Of a stretch of DNA of 64,000 nucleotides, positions 62,085 through 64,000 are shown one piece after another. The translations under genes and the position numbers were made by a program. Position 1 is the first letter of the stretch. Each line of letters begins with the position of its first letter. This DNA is from Grammothele lineata. Taxonomy: Eukaryota; Basidiomycota; Agaricomycetes; Polyporales; Polyporaceae. The notes beneath the pieces were generated by a model, which saw nothing but the letters and a program-made list of their open reading frames with translations, was not told the DNA's origin and ran no database searches. Where the stretch lies: assembly GCA_002150815.3 (NCBI GenBank), contig NDFF03000018.1:124001-188000 (forward strand), in the 5' to 3' direction.

Positions 62085-63144
62085 ATAGCCATCGGGGGTG
62101 GAAGACGTCGCGGGGGTGGAAGGGGAAGACGGAGCAGAGGATTGAGGAGAGAAACGGGTGTCAAAGTCCTGATCCTGCAGCGCGCGGAGGGTGCGGGAGG
62201 AGGTGAAGACAAAAGCGGTCGAGGCATTGCTACCGTTGTTCCTGGATGTGTTGGTGGACGTGGTGGAGAGGATGGGTTTGCAATCCTCGAGATTGATGAA
62301 GGCCGGGGGCGGGGATTTTGTGGTAGAGGCACGGGAAGAGGCGCTGAGAAGAGTGGGGCCGAGAGAGGCGTCGGGACGTTAGCGGGGACGTGCGGGGCGG
62401 AAGAAAGATGAGTCGGTGGAGACGAACCTGGATGGGGGCGTCGGGGGGCCGCGGTGGTGAGGCATTAGGCAGGCGGTGCAGGGGACATGTTCGTGCAGCC
62501 CGTCGAGGTCGAGAGCAGGAGCAGGAGGGGCGGCTGGCGGCGAGCGCAGATTGAAATAGGACACGCTGCTCGCCGTGGGGCAAGGCAGGCAGGGATCGTG
62601 AAGCCCCGCGTGCCTCCTTCACCAGACCCCGCTCCTAATCTAGGGTCTCCCAGCCCTTCCCGCTTTGGCCAGTCGCCCCGGGTCGCCCCTCCGAGCCGTC
62701 CGTTCGGTGCGCTCGCGCAGTCCCAAGAGCCATCCCGCCGGACGCTCGGCGTGGGCCTGCGTCTGGCTGAGCTTAGGCTGCGTGCAGCTCGTGCAGGGCC
62801 GTGCTACGTACGCCGTGCCTCGGTCCTCGAGCTCGTCCCATCGGCCGCACTAGCGTCACGCGAAACACAAGACTCGCCCCAGCTTCAACCCTATCCCCCG
62901 GTTATCTTATCTATGCGGCCACTGCACTGCTCACTTCGTTCATCCCTCGGCACGAGTCACTCGACAACGTTCAACCTGAACGAAGAATCCCATGCTGGGT
63001 CGCCCCCGGCTGCGTCCGCGCTTCCCATGCAGGACCTGCTTATCGTGCCCTGTTTGGTCCCCAGCGCCGCCATCGACAACTCGACGTCCACTCGTCATCC
63101 GCTCTTTCTCGCTCACCACCACCCCCTCTCGTCGTCTGCTAACC
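62085..63144. promoter_or_regulatory. Divergent promoter, Ser-rich gene / ALDH
   Basis: About 1.06 kb between divergent starts. A plus frame stays open (62487-63497) but its protein is Arg/Pro/Ser/Cys-rich with no motif and conflicts with the ALDH frame. C/T-rich tracts shortly before 63145 (cgctctttctcgctcaccaccaccccctc) mark the likely ALDH transcription start. Confidence 0.45.
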
Positions 63145-64000
63145 ATGGCCCAGCCAGTGACCATCACCGTCCCCGCCACGGGCAAGACAATCTCGGTCCC
63201 TACCGGGCTGTTCATCAACAACGAGTTTGTCCCGTCCGTAGATTCGACCGAGAAGATCGAGTACGTCTAATCCACGCCGTCCCCCGCCGGCCGAGACTAG
63301 TTGCGCTGATCTGGGCTCGCGTCAGGGCCATTAACCCCGCGACCGAAGAAGTGATCTGCTCCATCGTCGCAGGTACGTCCCCCCTCTGTTGCCGGCCACA
63401 GCGAGGTCCTCTTCGGGTCCGGCCTGCGCCCGCGCGCTATGCCACGGCGCGCTTGCCCGATCGGGCTGCGGAACGCTCGAGGGGATCGTGGTTCTGATCA
63501 ACGTCATCGTCACCCGGGAGACTCATGCATATCCTTTGCTTCGGCAGCCTCAGAGAAGGACATCGACGTCGCCGTCGCCGCCGCGCGTAACGCTTTCAAG
63601 ACGACCTGGGGCAAGAATGTCACTGGCTTCGAGCGGGCGCGCCTCATCAACAAGCTCGCAGACCTCATCGAGCGCGACGCTCAAGAACTCGCGGAGCTCG
63701 AGTCCCTCAACAACGGGAAGCCGGTCAAGATCGCCCGGTATTACTGAAATGACCGATACTGCCACGGCGCATGCTGACCCTACCCGTCGCTCAGGGATTT
63801 CGACATAGGCGATAGCGTAGCGTGCCTGCGGTACTACGCCGGTTGGGCCGATAAGATCCTGGGCCAGGTGAGCACCGTCACATCCATGTAGCTAGGACCG
63901 GTGTCGAGGACATATGACCGAGCGCGATCTTGCGCTGCGCCGTATGGTAGAGACGTTATCCAGATGACGAACAACCTCGGCTCTGTGCATGTTCCACGGA
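63145..64000 (+). CDS. Aldehyde dehydrogenase, N-terminal part (runs off the window)
   Basis: NAD(P)+-dependent oxidation of aldehydes to acids, probably cytosolic as no presequence is seen. ATG at 63145 starts MAQPVTITVPATGKTISVPT, then GLFINNEFVPSVDSTEKIE. Introns with clean GT-AG ends join AINPATEEVICSIVA, then ASEKDIDVAVAAARNAFKTT and WGKNVTGFERARLINKLADL, IERDAQELAELESLNNGKPV and, after the fourth exon junction at about 63800, DFDIGDSVACLRYYAGWADK ILGQ. This is the standard ALDH1/2-class N-terminus with the E-x-x-N-G-K-P motif. The catalytic Cys and Glu lie beyond the window. The last bases after 63980 (MTNNLGSVHVPR) do not match the usual T-x-R-x-E-P block, so the last exon edge is unsure. 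Confidence 0.9.

Noticed and set aside
62487..63497. 336-codon plus ORF across the ALDH start
   Set aside because: It runs through the ALDH first exon in another frame. The ALDH frame has a clear family match, and this one is Pro/Arg/Ser-rich.

Overview
This is nuclear DNA of a filamentous basidiomycete, most likely an agaricomycete. Genes are dense on both strands, introns are very short (mostly about 47-60 nt, GT-AG), composition is moderately GC-rich, and the protein families are basidiomycete-like. About 22 protein-coding genes can be supported. I saw no tRNA, rRNA, CRISPR array or intact transposon. Gene ends were set by eye from conserved protein sequence and splice sites, so exon lists are partial unless stated.

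Layout. 0.4-5.3 kb: the recombination translocase RDH54/TID1 (+). 5.3-7.7 kb: two tandem PUB-domain genes (-), one a diverged copy of the other. 8.0-11.6 kb: a patatin-type triacylglycerol lipase (-). 13.2 kb: a CipC-family stress protein (+) behind a 1.5 kb upstream region. 14.2-16.2 kb: a mitochondrial PDK/BCKDK-type kinase (+). 16.7-18.4 kb: a Pro/Ser-rich orphan (+). 18.8-20.8 kb: the NDR kinase CBK1/orb6 (+). 21.3-25.3 kb: a PX-domain protein (-). 25.6-26.0 kb: a small orphan (-). 26.7-28.0 kb: a CCDC47 homologue (+). 28.3-32.0 kb: an STB6-like protein (-). 32.5-34.8 kb: a GW/WG-rich protein (+). 35.3-36.2 kb: a membrane coiled-coil orphan (+). 36.4-37.0 kb: another orphan (-). 37.7-38.3 kb: ribosomal protein RPL35 (+). 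38.9-43.3 kb: eIF5B (+). 43.5-46.1 kb: an amino-acid permease (+). 46.3-49.9 kb: a Q-rich/RGG protein (-). 50.3-51.9 kb: KRR1 (-). 52.1-53.3 kb: an NCBP3-like mRNA export factor (+). 53.6-54.0 kb: mitochondrial BolA (-). 54.2-55.9 kb: COX15 (+). 56.1-57.2 kb: proteasome subunit alpha-6 (-). 57.2-60.3 kb: a gene-poor stretch. 60.3-62.1 kb: a Ser-rich orphan (-). 63.1 kb to the end: the start of an aldehyde dehydrogenase (+).

Most genes are housekeeping and are not one pathway. There are local themes: translation and ribosome biogenesis (RPL35, eIF5B, KRR1), RNA handling (RGG protein, NCBP3-like, GW-rich protein), and a divergent mitochondrial pair (BolA and COX15) sharing a 225 bp intergenic region.

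The most notable observations are in gene structure rather than gene content. KRR1 reads correctly only if a single-nucleotide exon is spliced in. The NCBP3-like gene has an in-frame TAA inside otherwise protein-like sequence. The kinase gene appears to use a GC-AG intron beside a 23-nt exon. The proteasome gene splits right after its ATG. The GW/WG-rich protein is a candidate Argonaute-hook protein.
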